Assembly (NCBI RefSeq): GCF_000196735.1
Contig: NC_014551.1
Location: forward strand, 562,501-626,500
Direction of reading: 5' to 3'
Source: Bacillus amyloliquefaciens DSM 7 = ATCC 23350
Lineage (GTDB): Bacteria; Bacillota; Bacilli; Bacillales; Bacillaceae
DNA length: 64,000 nucleotides
In this document: positions 1 to 9,178 of the stretch, piece after piece
Layout of the letters: each line of letters begins with the position of its first letter
Numbering within the stretch: position 1 is the first letter of the stretch
Position numbers and translations under genes: made by a program
Notes under the pieces: model-generated
Databases searched by the model: none
Told to the model about the DNA's origin: nothing
What the model saw: the letters and a program-made list of their open reading frames with translations, nothing else

Positions 1-373
<373 letters not shown>

Positions 374-426
374 TAATTTGAATGTATGCTTCCTGTTATC
401 TAGTTTTGAGAGAACACTCTCAATGG

Positions 427-542
<116 letters not shown>

Positions 543-561
543 TTTTCTAAAATTTTATCAT

Positions 562-639
<78 letters not shown>

Positions 640-649
640 AAATAAAAAT

Positions 650-726
650 GGTCCGGTAGTTCAGTTGGTTAGAATGCCTGCCTGTCACGCAGGAGGTCGC
701 GGGTTCGAGTCCCGTCCGGACCGCCA
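650..726 (+). tRNA. tRNA-Asp, anticodon GTC
   Basis: A 77-nt cloverleaf with encoded CCA. The anticodon loop is CTGTCAC in a CCTG../..CAGG stem, and the acceptor arms GGTCCGG/CCGGACC pair fully. It is the last gene of the rRNA-tRNA operon. Confidence 0.96.
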
Positions 727-735
727 TTTTCATTG

Positions 736-767
736 TAAACGAAACGATCATGTTTTCGTTTTTTTTG
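736..767 (+). terminator. Rho-independent terminator of the rRNA-tRNA operon
   Basis: The inverted repeat AAACGAAA / TTTCGTTT is followed by a run of eight T, directly after tRNA-Asp. A second hairpin, AGCTTGGT / ACCAAGCT at 790-811 followed by TTCTTTT, may back it up. Confidence 0.85.
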
Positions 768-830
768 TGTTTTCTTTTAAATGCTGGCAGCTTGGTATCT
801 AACCAAGCTTTCTTTTATATCGTTAAAGTC

Positions 831-859
831 TTGGATATTGAAACATAATCCGATACACT
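831..859 (+). promoter_or_regulatory. Putative sigma-A promoter for thiL-tsaEB-rimI-tsaD
   Basis: TTGGAT at 831-836 and TACACT at 854-859 are separated by 17 nt. They lie about 47 nt upstream of the thiL start and after the rRNA operon terminators. The match to consensus is moderate. Confidence 0.5.
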
Positions 860-905
860 AGAAAGAGCTGTTCACAAGAGCGTCAGAAAGGGAGACGGGA
901 GAAAC

Positions 906-1881
906 ATGGACGAGTTTGATTTGATTCACAGTATTACGCCGCATACGCATTATCATCCTTCCGTCAATGTAGGGATCGGTGATGATGGTGCAGTTTATAC
1001 AGCATCATCTCATATGCAGCAAATTGTCTGCCTTGATACGATGGTGGAGGATGTCCATTTTAAATCAGAGTATTCCTCTCCTCAAGATATCGGTTATAAG
1101 GCGCTTGCTGTTAACATTAGTGATGTGGCGGCGATGGGAGGCATTCCGAAGTTTTATCTGGTATCTCTTGCGGTTCCTTCTTGCTGGCAGAAAGCTGATG
1201 TCCAGGCAATGTATGAAGGGATGGCGGAACTGGCGAAACTATACCGGATGGATTTGATCGGAGGAGATACCGTCTCCGCTTCCGGTCAAGCCGTTATTAC
1301 TGTTACTGTCATCGGAGAAGTCGAAAAGGATCGCGCTTGTCTGCGAAGCTCGGCAAGGCCCGGGGATGTTGTTTTTGTTACGGGAGATATCGGTTCGTCC
1401 GCAGCTGGGCTGTCTCTTTTATTGGGAGAAACACCTCCCTCTGCTTTTCACACGAGTGATTATTTTATCAAAAAACATAAACGGCCCGTTCCGAGGGTCC
1501 AGGTCGGCCGCTTTTGCTCCCAGCTTCAGCGAGCGGCTCTGAATGATATCAGTGACGGATTGGCCAGTGAGCTGCATGAAATAGCTGAGTCAAGTTCAGT
1601 TACGATAGAAATTGAAGAACAGCTTCTGCCCGTGCATCCGGATTTACCTGAGGCGGATCCTCAGTGGGAGAAATGGGTGTTATTCGGCGGTGAAGATTTT
1701 GAATTGGTTGGAACGGTATCAGCAAGAGTGGACTTCTTTGCTTGATTACTGCACTCAATCAGGCATTCCGATTGCTAAGATTGGAGCAGTTTCTGAACGG
1801 AAGGAAGCAAGTGTTCTTATGACAGCCAATGATCAGAGACAAATCGTCCTTGAGAAAAAAGGATACAATCATTTTAAATAA
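906..1881 (+). pseudogene. thiL: Thiamine-monophosphate kinase ThiL, frameshifted near the 3' end
   Basis: ThiL phosphorylates thiamine monophosphate to thiamine diphosphate, the last step of TPP synthesis. From 906 the frame reads GIGDDGAV near residue 22, VEDVHF near 49, LIGGDTV near 117, NDISDGLASELHEIAE near 213 and LFGGEDFELVGTVS near 259. These are the AIR-synthase/ThiL nucleotide and Mg sites. The frame then stops at 1743-1745. The expected C-terminus (QEWTSLLDY ... LEKKGYNHFK) continues in the next frame to 1881, so the break falls around 1710-1720. A 2-nt loss or 1-nt gain would explain it, and the joined product would be about 325 aa, normal for the family. All core motifs precede the break. 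Either the gene is truncated (279 aa plus a wrong tail) or the sequence has an indel error. It heads the tsa operon. Confidence 0.85.
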
Positions 1882-1896
1882 GACGGGTGACTCACT

Positions 1897-2373
1897 TTGA
1901 AGACATTACAATGGAGAACGAAAAACCCCGAAGAAACAAAAGCCGTTGCCAAGCTTGCCGCTTCTTTGGCAAAGCCGGGAGATATTCTGACACTGGAAGG
2001 CGACTTAGGCGCGGGAAAAACGACTTTTACAAAGGGTTTTGCCGAAGGTCTGGGGATCACGAGAGTGGTAAACAGCCCGACTTTCACAATTATAAAAGAA
2101 TACCATGACGGTTCGCTTCCTCTATATCATATGGATGTTTATCGCATGGAGGATGAAAGCGAAGACTTGGGACTTGAAGAATACTTTGAGGGACAAGGCG
2201 TCTGTTTAATTGAATGGGCTCATTTAATTCAGGAGCAGCTGCCTGTCGAACGGCTGCAGATCGTCATCAAGAGAGCCGGTGATGAGGAAAGGGACATTAC
2301 CTTTACGGCTTGCGGAACACGGTATGAAACGCTTTGTGAGGAGATAAGTAAACATGACAATACTGGCAATTGA
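1897..2373 (+). CDS. tsaE: tRNA threonylcarbamoyladenosine biosynthesis ATPase TsaE
   Basis: A 158-aa P-loop ATPase of the TsaE/YjeE/YdiB family. With TsaB and TsaD it makes the t6A37 modification on ANN-decoding tRNAs in the cytoplasm. Walker A is GDLGAGKTT around residues 35-43, followed by the family signature NSPTFTIIKEY near 78 and the acidic LIEWAHL near 124. The start is TTG at 1897, after a weak GGTGA ribosome site; no ATG fits the conserved N-terminus. It overlaps tsaB by 20 nt, which suggests translational coupling. It is ydiB of B. subtilis. Confidence 0.95.
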   Translation: MKTLQWRTKNPEETKAVAKLAASLAKPGDILTLEGDLGAGKTTFTKGFAEGLGITRVVNSPTFTIIKEYHDGSLPLYHMDVYRMEDESEDLGLEEYFEGQGVCLIEWAHLIQEQLPVERLQIVIKRAGDEERDITFTACGTRYETLCEEISKHDNTGN

Positions 2374-3043
2374 TACGTCAAATTACACGCTGGGTGCCGC
2401 GCTCGTTCGTGAAAAAACGGTGATGGCGGAGTATATTACATATTTAAAAAAGAATCATTCCGTGCGGGCGATGCCTGCTGTCAATTCATTGCTGGCGGAT
2501 TGCGGTTTAACACCGCAGGACCTTACGAAAATAGTAGTGGCGAAAGGGCCGGGATCGTACACAGGTGTCAGAATCGGTGTGACGCTGGCGAAGACATTGG
2601 CCTGGTCGCTGAAGCTTCCGATTTCCGCTGTATCGAGCCTGGAGGTGCTGGCGGCTAACGGACGGCACTTTCAAGGGCTGATCTGCCCGTTATTTGACGC
2701 CCGTCGCGGACAAGTGTATACGGGTCTTTATGAATATCAGGACGGCCGATTACAATCCGTTCTTCCTGACCAGAATGTGCTTTTGACTGATTGGCTTGGC
2801 ATGCTGAGAGAAAAAGCGTCTCCGGTTTTATTTTTAGGGCACGATACAGCCATTCATGAAGAAACCATTAAACATGAATTGGCTTCTCAAGCAGTGATAG
2901 GAACGGCTGCGCAGCATAATCCGCGGCCGTCAGAGCTGGCGTTTTTAGGCTTGGAAAAAGAAGAAGCGGATGTCCACAGCCTTGTTCCGGATTATTTGCG
3001 TCTGGCAGAGGCTGAAGCGAAATGGATGGAATCTCAAAAATAG
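2354..3043 (+). CDS. tsaB: t6A biosynthesis protein TsaB
   Basis: A 229-aa inactive ASKHA-fold partner of TsaD in t6A synthesis (YdiC). The N-terminus MTILAIDTSN, the segment AKGPGSYTGVRIGV near residues 63-76 and LCPLFDARRGQVYTGLY-like text near 109-124 are family hallmarks. It overlaps tsaE upstream. The downstream rimI begins 10 nt after the stop, so expression is probably coupled. Confidence 0.95.
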   Translation: MTILAIDTSNYTLGAALVREKTVMAEYITYLKKNHSVRAMPAVNSLLADCGLTPQDLTKIVVAKGPGSYTGVRIGVTLAKTLAWSLKLPISAVSSLEVLAANGRHFQGLICPLFDARRGQVYTGLYEYQDGRLQSVLPDQNVLLTDWLGMLREKASPVLFLGHDTAIHEETIKHELASQAVIGTAAQHNPRPSELAFLGLEKEEADVHSLVPDYLRLAEAEAKWMESQK

Positions 3044-3053
3044 GGTGATGGGG

Positions 3054-3509
3054 ATGAAAACGAAAACGGCGATTCGAAGCATGCGGCCGGAAGATATTGA
3101 TCAAATTTATGAAATTGAAACAGCATCCTTCACTTCTCCGTGGACGAAGGATTCATTTTATCATGAGCTTTTGGAAAATCCGTATGCGCACTACCTTGTC
3201 ATTGAAAAGGACGGCTGTCTGGCAGGTTATTGCGGAATCTGGATTATTATAGATGACGCGCAGATTACGAACATAGCCATTAAGCCGGAATACCGGGGCC
3301 AATCATTGGGAGAAGCGCTGTTTGGCTCTGCGATAGAATTGTGCAGAGAAAAAAAGGCAAGAAGGCTCTCTCTCGAAGTCAGGGTCTCAAATCATCCCGC
3401 CCAATCCTTATATAAAAAATTCGGTCTTCAGGCCGGAGGAATCAGAAAACAATACTATACAGATAACGGGGAAGATGCGTTATTAATGTGGGTGACATTA
3501 CATGAGTGA
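3054..3509 (+). CDS. rimI: Ribosomal protein alanine N-acetyltransferase RimI
   Basis: A GNAT-family N-acetyltransferase of 151 aa (YdiD), which acetylates the N-terminus of ribosomal protein S18. The start at 3054 ([10 protein letters not shown]) matches the usual family N-terminus; longer in-frame starts lie inside tsaB and are rejected. The acetyl-CoA loop is visible as [12 protein letters not shown] near residues 80-91, and [16 protein letters not shown] near 109-124 is the GNAT motif B. The last codons overlap the tsaD start by 8 nt. Its place between tsaB and tsaD is conserved in Firmicutes. Confidence 0.94.
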   Translation: MKTKTAIRSMRPEDIDQIYEIETASFTSPWTKDSFYHELLENPYAHYLVIEKDGCLAGYCGIWIIIDDAQITNIAIKPEYRGQSLGEALFGSAIELCREKKARRLSLEVRVSNHPAQSLYKKFGLQAGGIRKQYYTDNGEDALLMWVTLHE

Positions 3510-4542
3510 AAAACAAGATATATATGTATTAGGAATCGAAACAAGCTGTGATGAAACAGCGGCTTCAGTCGTGAAAAACGGGAAAGACATCATTTCAAAC
3601 GTTGTCGCTTCTCAAATTGAAAGCCATAAACGGTTCGGCGGGGTCGTACCTGAAATTGCGTCCAGACATCATGTGGAACAGATTACCCTTGTGATTGAGG
3701 AAGCTCTTTTACAAGCGGAGTTGGGCTTAGATGACCTTGACGCGATTGCCGTAACGGAAGGACCGGGTCTTGTCGGGGCTCTTTTAATCGGCGTCAATGC
3801 GGCAAAGGCGTTAAGCTTCGCCCATCAAATTCCGTTAGTCGGCGTTCATCATATTGCCGGCCATATTTATGCAAACAGGCTGATAGGAGAGCTTCAGTTC
3901 CCGGCGCTTGCTTTGGTTGTGTCGGGCGGACATACGGAATTGGTCTATATGAAAGAGCACGGTTCCTTCGATGTTATCGGTGAAACGCTGGACGATGCAG
4001 CAGGTGAAGCATACGACAAAGTGGCAAGAACGATGGGGCTTCCTTATCCGGGAGGACCGCAGATTGATAAGCTGGCTGCTGTGGGAACGGACTCCATTCC
4101 GCTTCCGCGCGCGTGGCTGGAAGAAGGGTCTTACAATTTCAGCTTCAGCGGCTTGAAGTCAGCCGTGATTAACACGCTTCATAACGCCTCGCAAAAAAAT
4201 GAGGTGATTCCTCCGGAGGATCTTGCCGCGAGCTTTCAGCAGAGTGTCATTGATGTACTGACGGCAAAAACCTCTAAGGCCGCGAAAGAATACGGGGTTA
4301 AACAAGTGCTGCTTGCAGGGGGCGTAGCCGCGAACAAGGGCTTGAGAGCCGCGCTGCAGCAGGAATTCAGCCATGCGGGAGATCCTGAACTTATCATCCC
4401 GCCGCTTTCTTTATGCACGGACAATGCAGCGATGATTGCGGCTGCCGGAACTGTTGCTTTTGAAAAGGGGATTCGGGGTTCATACGATATGAACGGACAG
4501 CCTGGTTTGGAATTAATGTCTTTTGATCGTCTCACGTTGTAA
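3502..4542 (+). CDS. tsaD: tRNA N6-adenosine threonylcarbamoyltransferase TsaD
   Basis: The catalytic subunit (346 aa; Gcp/YdiE) that transfers the threonylcarbamoyl group from TC-AMP to A37 of tRNA. The N-terminal [12 protein letters not shown] near residues 13-24 is the ASKHA phosphate loop. The metal-binding HHIAGH is near 115-120, and SGGHTELVY and GGPQIDKLA follow. The C-terminal [12 protein letters not shown] near 304-315 completes the family set. The start overlaps rimI, and the TAA stop lies inside the loop of the terminator. It is the last gene of the operon. Confidence 0.97.
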   Translation: MSEKQDIYVLGIETSCDETAASVVKNGKDIISNVVASQIESHKRFGGVVPEIASRHHVEQITLVIEEALLQAELGLDDLDAIAVTEGPGLVGALLIGVNAAKALSFAHQIPLVGVHHIAGHIYANRLIGELQFPALALVVSGGHTELVYMKEHGSFDVIGETLDDAAGEAYDKVARTMGLPYPGGPQIDKLAAVGTDSIPLPRAWLEEGSYNFSFSGLKSAVINTLHNASQKNEVIPPEDLAASFQQSVIDVLTAKTSKAAKEYGVKQVLLAGGVAANKGLRAALQQEFSHAGDPELIIPPLSLCTDNAAMIAAAGTVAFEKGIRGSYDMNGQPGLELMSFDRLTL

Positions 4543-4560
4543 AACGTGAGGCTTTTTTTT
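4531..4560 (+). terminator. Terminator of the thiL-tsaD operon
   Basis: CTCACGTT / AACGTGAG stem with the tsaD stop codon in the loop, followed by GC and eight T. A clear intrinsic terminator. Confidence 0.9.
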
Positions 4561-4584
4561 GACTTATTAACAGATAATTCAAAC

Positions 4585-4733
4585 ATATCCACAGGATTGT
4601 GTATATATTCAGAAATCCATACTGGATAAGGGGCTGCGAGTTGTGAGTAAAGTGGATAAAATCAGAAAATTTTGTGGATAGTGTGTATAAAGCGCTTACT
4701 TAAATGGCTGACAAGGAAGAAAGCTGTGGATAA
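4585..4733. promoter_or_regulatory. DnaA-box cluster between tsaD and ydiF
   Basis: The 224-bp gap between convergent tsaD and ydiF holds a group of matches to the DnaA box TTATCCACA or its complement TGTGGATAA. There is an exact box at 4725-4733. One-mismatch boxes lie at 4585-4593, 4651-4659, 4673-4681 and 4682-4690, the last two abutting. B. subtilis is known to carry DnaA-box clusters outside oriC, one of them in the gcp (tsaD) region, that titrate DnaA and restrain initiation. The boxes are seen directly; the role is inferred from that precedent. Confidence 0.75.
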
Positions 4734-4760
4734 AAAAGCACCCCTTAAAGAGGTGCTTGA
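4731..4760 (-). terminator. Terminator of ydiF
   Basis: Read on the minus strand, AAGCACCTCTTTAAGGGGTGCTTTTTT forms a stem (AGCACC/GGTGCT) followed by a T-run, just downstream of the ydiF stop. Confidence 0.85.
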
Positions 4761-4766
4761 CTTTTA

Positions 4767-6695
4767 CTATTCTTCTGATGAGAGTTCTTCCCATTCCGCT
4801 AATAATTGTTCCAGCTCTTGATTCAGAGCTTCGTTCTCAGCGTGAATGGTCTGTACTTTTTCATGATCCTGATACACCTCAGGGTCGCACAGCAGCTCCT
4901 CATTGGCGCTGATTTTCTCTTCGGCGGATGAGACGGCCGCTTCGATTTCTTCAATGCGTCTCAGGCGCTGCCGCTCTTTCTTCTTCCATTCTTTTTCTTC
5001 TTCATATGTTCTTTTCGTGTCTTGTTTGACCTTGCCGGCAGGCTGTGCTTGCTCCTTTTCCTGCCGCTTCATTTCTTCCAGTTCCAGCTGCTGGGCTTTT
5101 TTCTCGGTGTAATAGTCATAGTCTCCCAAATATTCTTCTGCATGGTCTTGAGACAGCTCCAGCACTCTTGTGGCGATCCTGTTAATAAAGTAGCGGTCAT
5201 GCGATACAAATAACAGTGTGCCCGGATAGTCGATCAGGGCGTTTTCCAGCACTTCTTTACTGTCCAGGTCAAGGTGGTTTGTCGGTTCATCAAGGATGAG
5301 AAAGTTTGCTTTTTGAAGCATCAGCTTGGCAAGCGCGACTCTTGCTTTCTCACCGCCGCTTAAAGAACGGACCGGTTTCAGGACATCGTCTCCGCTGAAC
5401 AGAAAATTGCCGAGGCATGTCCTGATCTCTTTTTCCGGCATGTCCGGATATTCATCCCACAGCTCGTCCAAAACGCGTTTGGACGAGGTCAGTTCGGCCT
5501 GCTCCTGATCGTAGTAGCCGATTGTGACATTGGAACCGTACGAGATCGACCCGGATTCGGGACTGAGCGTGTTCATAATGGTTTTCAGCAAGGTTGACTT
5601 GCCGATTCCGTTGGGTCCGACAAGGGCGGCGCTTTCGCCTCTTGTAACGCCGAAGGTCAGGTTTTTCAAGAGCGGAGGCTGGCCGTCGTAGCTGATGGAG
5701 ACATCCTGTACGCGAAGCACGTCGTTGCCGCTCTGTTTTGTAATTTCAAAACGGAAGGCCGCTGATTTTTCATCACCGAGCGGCTTTGCCATGACATCCA
5801 TCCGTTCAAGCTGTTTTCGTCTGCTCTGGGCTCTTTTCGTTGTTGATGCTCTGGCCAGATTGCGGTCGACAAAATCTTGAAGCTTGGCGATTTCGTCCTG
5901 CTGTTTTTCATACAGCTTCAGGTCTTTCTCGTACTGCTCGGCTTTTTGTTCTAAATAGGCGCTGTAGTTGCCGAGGTATTTTTTGCTTTCTGTCCGTGAG
6001 ACCTCGTACACTTGGCTGACGACTTTATCAAGAAAGTATCTGTCGTGGGAGACGATCAGGATGGCGCCAGAATATCCCTGTAAATAATGCTCAAGCCATG
6101 TGAGCGTGTCGATGTCGAGATGGTTCGTCGGTTCATCCAAAATAAGCAGATCAGGCTGGGTCAAAAGGAGCTTTCCGAGAGCAAGCCTTGTTTTCTGACC
6201 GCCGCTCAGGCTTTGCACTATCACGGAATCGTCAAATTTGCCGAAGCCGAGGCCGTGAAGGACAGACCGGACATCCGCTTCATATTGATAGCCGCCTTTA
6301 TTCTTGAAGTCCTGCTGAAGCCTGTCATAGGTTTTCATCAGCGTCTCAAGCTCCGCCGGGGCGGCAGTGGCCATCTTTTCTTCAATAGAGCGCATTTCTT
6401 TTTCCATTGCTTTCAGGAAATCAAAAACACTCAGCAATTCTTCTTTTATGGTAAGCTGAGATTCCATGCCTGTGTGCTGGGCAAGGTATCCCATCGTTAA
6501 TTCTTTCGGTTTGATTAATTCACCCTTTTCATATGAAAGGTGACCTGCGATAATTTTAAGGAGAGTTGATTTGCCGGCTCCGTTTCTGCCTACAATGGCG
6601 ATGCGATCCCGGGATCTGACTTCAAGCTTTATATTGTTTAAAATAGGATCAGCGCCAAAAGATTTGGATAGCTGATTAATTTGTAAGATCATCAT
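4767..6695 (-). CDS. ydiF: ABC-F family ATPase YdiF
   Basis: A 642-aa ABC-F protein: two ABC ATPase domains in one chain and no membrane segments. Such proteins act on the ribosome as translation factors or in antibiotic resistance. Domain 1 has Walker A GRNGAGKST near residues 37-45, signature LSGGQKTRLA near 164 and Walker B LLILDEPTNHLD near 183. A charged linker (about 240-310) precedes domain 2, with GPNGIGKST near 360, LSGGEKARVA near 446 and FLILDEPTNHLD near 466. The C-terminal ~100 residues are a Glu/Lys-rich coiled coil, typical of the Uup/YdiF branch. The start is either of two adjacent ATGs after a GAGGTG ribosome site. It is convergent with tsaD and divergent from moaC. Confidence 0.95.
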   Translation of the reverse strand: MMILQINQLSKSFGADPILNNIKLEVRSRDRIAIVGRNGAGKSTLLKIIAGHLSYEKGELIKPKELTMGYLAQHTGMESQLTIKEELLSVFDFLKAMEKEMRSIEEKMATAAPAELETLMKTYDRLQQDFKNKGGYQYEADVRSVLHGLGFGKFDDSVIVQSLSGGQKTRLALGKLLLTQPDLLILDEPTNHLDIDTLTWLEHYLQGYSGAILIVSHDRYFLDKVVSQVYEVSRTESKKYLGNYSAYLEQKAEQYEKDLKLYEKQQDEIAKLQDFVDRNLARASTTKRAQSRRKQLERMDVMAKPLGDEKSAAFRFEITKQSGNDVLRVQDVSISYDGQPPLLKNLTFGVTRGESAALVGPNGIGKSTLLKTIMNTLSPESGSISYGSNVTIGYYDQEQAELTSSKRVLDELWDEYPDMPEKEIRTCLGNFLFSGDDVLKPVRSLSGGEKARVALAKLMLQKANFLILDEPTNHLDLDSKEVLENALIDYPGTLLFVSHDRYFINRIATRVLELSQDHAEEYLGDYDYYTEKKAQQLELEEMKRQEKEQAQPAGKVKQDTKRTYEEEKEWKKKERQRLRRIEEIEAAVSSAEEKISANEELLCDPEVYQDHEKVQTIHAENEALNQELEQLLAEWEELSSEE

Positions 6696-6709
6696 ATTAT
6701 TTCACCTCT

Positions 6710-6738
6710 GTTATAATAAGTTAAGTGTAGCTTATCAA
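6710..6738 (-). promoter_or_regulatory. Sigma-A promoter of ydiF
   Basis: On the minus strand TTGATA and TATAAC are separated by 17 nt, 15-43 nt upstream of the ydiF start and ahead of the AGAGGTGA ribosome site. Confidence 0.65.
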
Positions 6739-6834
6739 CCTGCTGTCAGCAAACAATACATCAGAATTGGAACATTATAGGATAAGACATCAGGGAGAAA
6801 ATAGTGTATGATCAGAAGTAAGGAGAGTTTAAAT

Positions 6835-7347
6835 ATGAATGGATTTTCTCATTTTAATGAAGAAGGCCGTGCCCGCATGGTGGATATAAGCGATAAATCT
6901 TCAACAGTCCGTACTGCCGCTGCGATATCGAGCGTACACATGAAGCATGACGTGTACAGCAGAATCAAAAACCGGGAGATCGGAAAAGGAGACGTGCTGG
7001 CTGTCGCACAGGTGGCCGGAATCATGGCTGCAAAGCAGACGTCAGCGATTATCCCGATGTGCCACCCGCTTTCTTTAAGCAGCGTCGACATTTCATTCGG
7101 CTGGGAGGAAAAGGATTCCGAAGCCGTTCTTCATATACAGGCAAGCGTAAAAACGAAAGGGAGTACAGGTGTGGAAATGGAAGCGCTAACTTCCGCTTCA
7201 GTCTGCGCATTGACCGTTTATGACATGTGCAAGGCGCTGGATAAAGGAATGGTCATCGGCCCGACCTGCCTCATGGAAAAAACGGGCGGCAAAAACGGTG
7301 ATTTTAAAAGAGATGCATCTGAGTATAAAGTGGAGGACCAATCATGA
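6835..7347 (+). CDS. moaC: Cyclic pyranopterin monophosphate synthase MoaC
   Basis: A 170-aa MoaC, which converts 3',8-cyclo-GTP to cyclic pyranopterin monophosphate in molybdenum cofactor synthesis. Hallmarks are [19 protein letters not shown] near residues 49-67, [10 protein letters not shown] near 71-80, [20 protein letters not shown] near 113-132 and KTGGKNGDF near the end. The start at 6835 follows AAGGAG at 6819; an in-frame ATG at 6808 lies upstream of that ribosome site. The stop overlaps rex by 4 nt (ATGA), so the two are likely co-expressed. Confidence 0.95.
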   Translation: MNGFSHFNEEGRARMVDISDKSSTVRTAAAISSVHMKHDVYSRIKNREIGKGDVLAVAQVAGIMAAKQTSAIIPMCHPLSLSSVDISFGWEEKDSEAVLHIQASVKTKGSTGVEMEALTSASVCALTVYDMCKALDKGMVIGPTCLMEKTGGKNGDFKRDASEYKVEDQS

Positions 7348-7991
7348 ACAAGGATCAATCAAAAATTCCGCAGGCGACGGCAAAACGGCTGCCGCTTTAT
7401 TATCGCTTTTTAAAGAATTTACACGCGTCAGGAAAGCAGCGTGTTTCCTCAGCTGAACTGAGCGATGCGGTAAAAGTCGATTCGGCCACGATCCGCCGGG
7501 ATTTTTCCTATTTTGGGGCGCTCGGCAAAAAAGGATACGGCTATAATGTGGATTACCTGCTGTCATTTTTCAGAAAAACACTGGATCAGGATGAAACGAC
7601 AAATGTCATTTTGATCGGTGTCGGGAATTTAGGGACAGCGTTTCTTCACTATAATTTCACAAAAAATAATAACACAAAAATATCTATGGCTTTTGATGTG
7701 AATCAGAGTAAAATAGGAACTGAGGTAGGCGGTGTGCCTGTCTTTGATCTTGATGATTTAGAGCTTCACATTAAGGATGAACCCGTGGCGATTCTCACCG
7801 TTCCGGCGGTTGCCGCTCAGTCAATCACCGACCGGCTCGTGGCGCTCGGAATCAAGGGAATCCTTAACTTTACGCCGGCCCGTTTGAATGTGCCGGATCA
7901 CATTCGAATTCATCATATAGATTTAGCTGTAGAGCTTCAATCATTGGTTTATTTCTTAAAGCATTATTCTGTTTTGGAAGAAATTGAATAA
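7344..7991 (+). CDS. rex: Redox-sensing transcriptional repressor Rex
   Basis: A 215-aa Rex (YdiH), which senses the NADH/NAD+ ratio and represses fermentation and respiration genes. The N-terminal winged helix contains [14 protein letters not shown] near residues 48-61. The Rossmann dinucleotide loop [13 protein letters not shown] is near 88-100, and the C-terminus forms the swapped helix of the dimer. It is joined to moaC by a 4-nt overlap and followed 18 nt later by tatAy. Confidence 0.96.
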   Translation: MNKDQSKIPQATAKRLPLYYRFLKNLHASGKQRVSSAELSDAVKVDSATIRRDFSYFGALGKKGYGYNVDYLLSFFRKTLDQDETTNVILIGVGNLGTAFLHYNFTKNNNTKISMAFDVNQSKIGTEVGGVPVFDLDDLELHIKDEPVAILTVPAVAAQSITDRLVALGIKGILNFTPARLNVPDHIRIHHIDLAVELQSLVYFLKHYSVLEEIE

Positions 7992-8009
7992 CGAAAGGAG
8001 GAGCTGCAC

Positions 8010-8180
8010 ATGATCGGTCCTGGAAGCCTGGCGGTTATCGGTGTGGTGGCGGTGATTATTTTCGGTCCGAAGAAGCTTCCCGAATTAGGAAAAGCTGCGG
8101 GGGACACGCTTCGAGAATTTAAGAACGCTACTAAAGGATTAGCCGGTGAAGAAGAGGAAAAAAAGAAAGAAGAACAGTAA
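8010..8180 (+). CDS. tatAy: Twin-arginine translocase subunit TatAy
   Basis: A 56-aa TatA-type protein. It has an N-terminal membrane helix ([19 protein letters not shown], about residues 5-23) with the conserved [11 protein letters not shown] hinge, an amphipathic helix ([13 protein letters not shown]) and a Glu/Lys-rich tail. It forms the pore oligomer with TatCy for folded, twin-arginine substrates. The start at 8010 follows AAAGGAGGAG. The downstream tatCy starts 6 nt after the stop. In B. subtilis TatAyCy is the constitutive system and exports YwbN. Confidence 0.95.
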   Translation: MIGPGSLAVIGVVAVIIFGPKKLPELGKAAGDTLREFKNATKGLAGEEEEKKKEEQ

Positions 8181-8186
8181 GATAGG

Positions 8187-8948
8187 ATGACACGTATGAG
8201 AGTGAATCAAATGACGCTTGTGGAGCATATTGCCGAACTTCGGAAACGATTGCTGATTGTGGCGTTATCCTTTGCGGTTTTCTTTATTGCCGGCTTTTTT
8301 CTGGCAAAACCTATCATTGTGTATCTTCAAAAAGCCGATGAAGTAAAAGAGCTCACCCTTAATGCTTTTAACCTGACGGATCCGCTGTTTATCTTTTTGC
8401 AGTTCGCGTTTATTATCGGCATCATTTTGACTTCGCCGATTATTCTATATCAGATTTGGGCGTTTGTCAGTCCGGGGCTGTATGAGAAGGAACGCAAAGT
8501 AACACTCAGCTATATTCCGATTTCAATCGTGCTGTTTGTCAGCGGTGTGTCATTTTCTTATTATATTTTATTTCCGCTGGTCGTTGATTTTATGAAGCGG
8601 GTTTCGAATGACTTGGATGTCAATCAGGTGATCGGAATCAGCGAGTACTTTCATTTTCTGCTGCAGCTGACAATTCCGTTCGGGCTGCTGTTTCAGATGC
8701 CGGTGCTGATCATGTTTTTGACGAGGCTCGGTGTTGTAACGCCGATGTTTTTATCGAAAATCAGGAAGTACGCGTATTTTGTGCTGCTTGTGATCGCCGC
8801 GATGATTGCGCCGCCTGAGCTGCTGTCTCACATGATGATTACGATTCCGCTTTGCATTTTATACGAGATCAGTATTCTTATTTCAAAAGCCGCATATCGG
8901 AAAAAGCAGACCGGCAGCAGCGAATCTGACCAGGATGTATCAGCATAA
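8187..8948 (+). CDS. tatCy: Sec-independent translocase subunit TatCy
   Basis: A 253-aa six-helix membrane protein, the receptor for twin-arginine signal peptides. The N-terminal VEHIAELRKRLLIVALS (about residues 11-27) is the conserved TatC cytoplasmic motif. AFVSPGLYEKERK near 93-105 and the Phe-Pro-rich helices FPLVVDFMKR and LTIPFGLLFQMPVLIMF follow. The start ATG is the first of two close codons (MTRM), as in the B. subtilis protein. It forms one unit with tatAy. Confidence 0.96.
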   Translation: MTRMRVNQMTLVEHIAELRKRLLIVALSFAVFFIAGFFLAKPIIVYLQKADEVKELTLNAFNLTDPLFIFLQFAFIIGIILTSPIILYQIWAFVSPGLYEKERKVTLSYIPISIVLFVSGVSFSYYILFPLVVDFMKRVSNDLDVNQVIGISEYFHFLLQLTIPFGLLFQMPVLIMFLTRLGVVTPMFLSKIRKYAYFVLLVIAAMIAPPELLSHMMITIPLCILYEISILISKAAYRKKQTGSSESDQDVSA

Positions 8949-8949
8949 A

Positions 8950-8985
8950 AAAAGCCATTTCTCAATGATGAGAAATGGCTTTTCT
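8950..8985. terminator. Bidirectional terminator between tatCy and ydiK
   Basis: AAAAGCCATTTCTC / GAGAAATGGCTTTT forms a perfect long stem with A-run upstream and T-run downstream, so it can serve the convergent tatCy and ydiK units. Confidence 0.9.
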
Positions 8986-8986
8986 T

Positions 8987-9178
8987 TTATTTTTGATTTT
9001 TCTTCACTTTAAATGAGAAAGCGAACATTTTAAACGAGATGCTGATATTATAAGCGGCGAAAACCATCAGCAGTATGGAATAAAAAGACCACATGCTTCC
9101 CGGCGAGCTTGCGGCCAAATACGTAAAGATACAGCCGACTGCGAAATAAATCAAGCCCCAAGTCATTGGGTTCCTCAT
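8987..9178 (-). CDS. ydiK: Small membrane protein YdiK
   Basis: A 63-aa protein with two hydrophobic segments (about residues 7-25 and 31-50) and a Lys-rich C-terminus (KVKKNQK). It matches the DUF4305 family and ydiK of B. subtilis in size and place. Its start overlaps the ydiL stop, so the two are translated together. The function is unknown. Confidence 0.85.
   Translation of the reverse strand: MRNPMTWGLIYFAVGCIFTYLAASSPGSMWSFYSILLMVFAAYNISISFKMFAFSFKVKKNQK

Noticed and set aside
1700-1745. Programmed frameshift in thiL
   Set aside because: No slip motif, and no precedent in this family. Mutation or sequence error is simpler.
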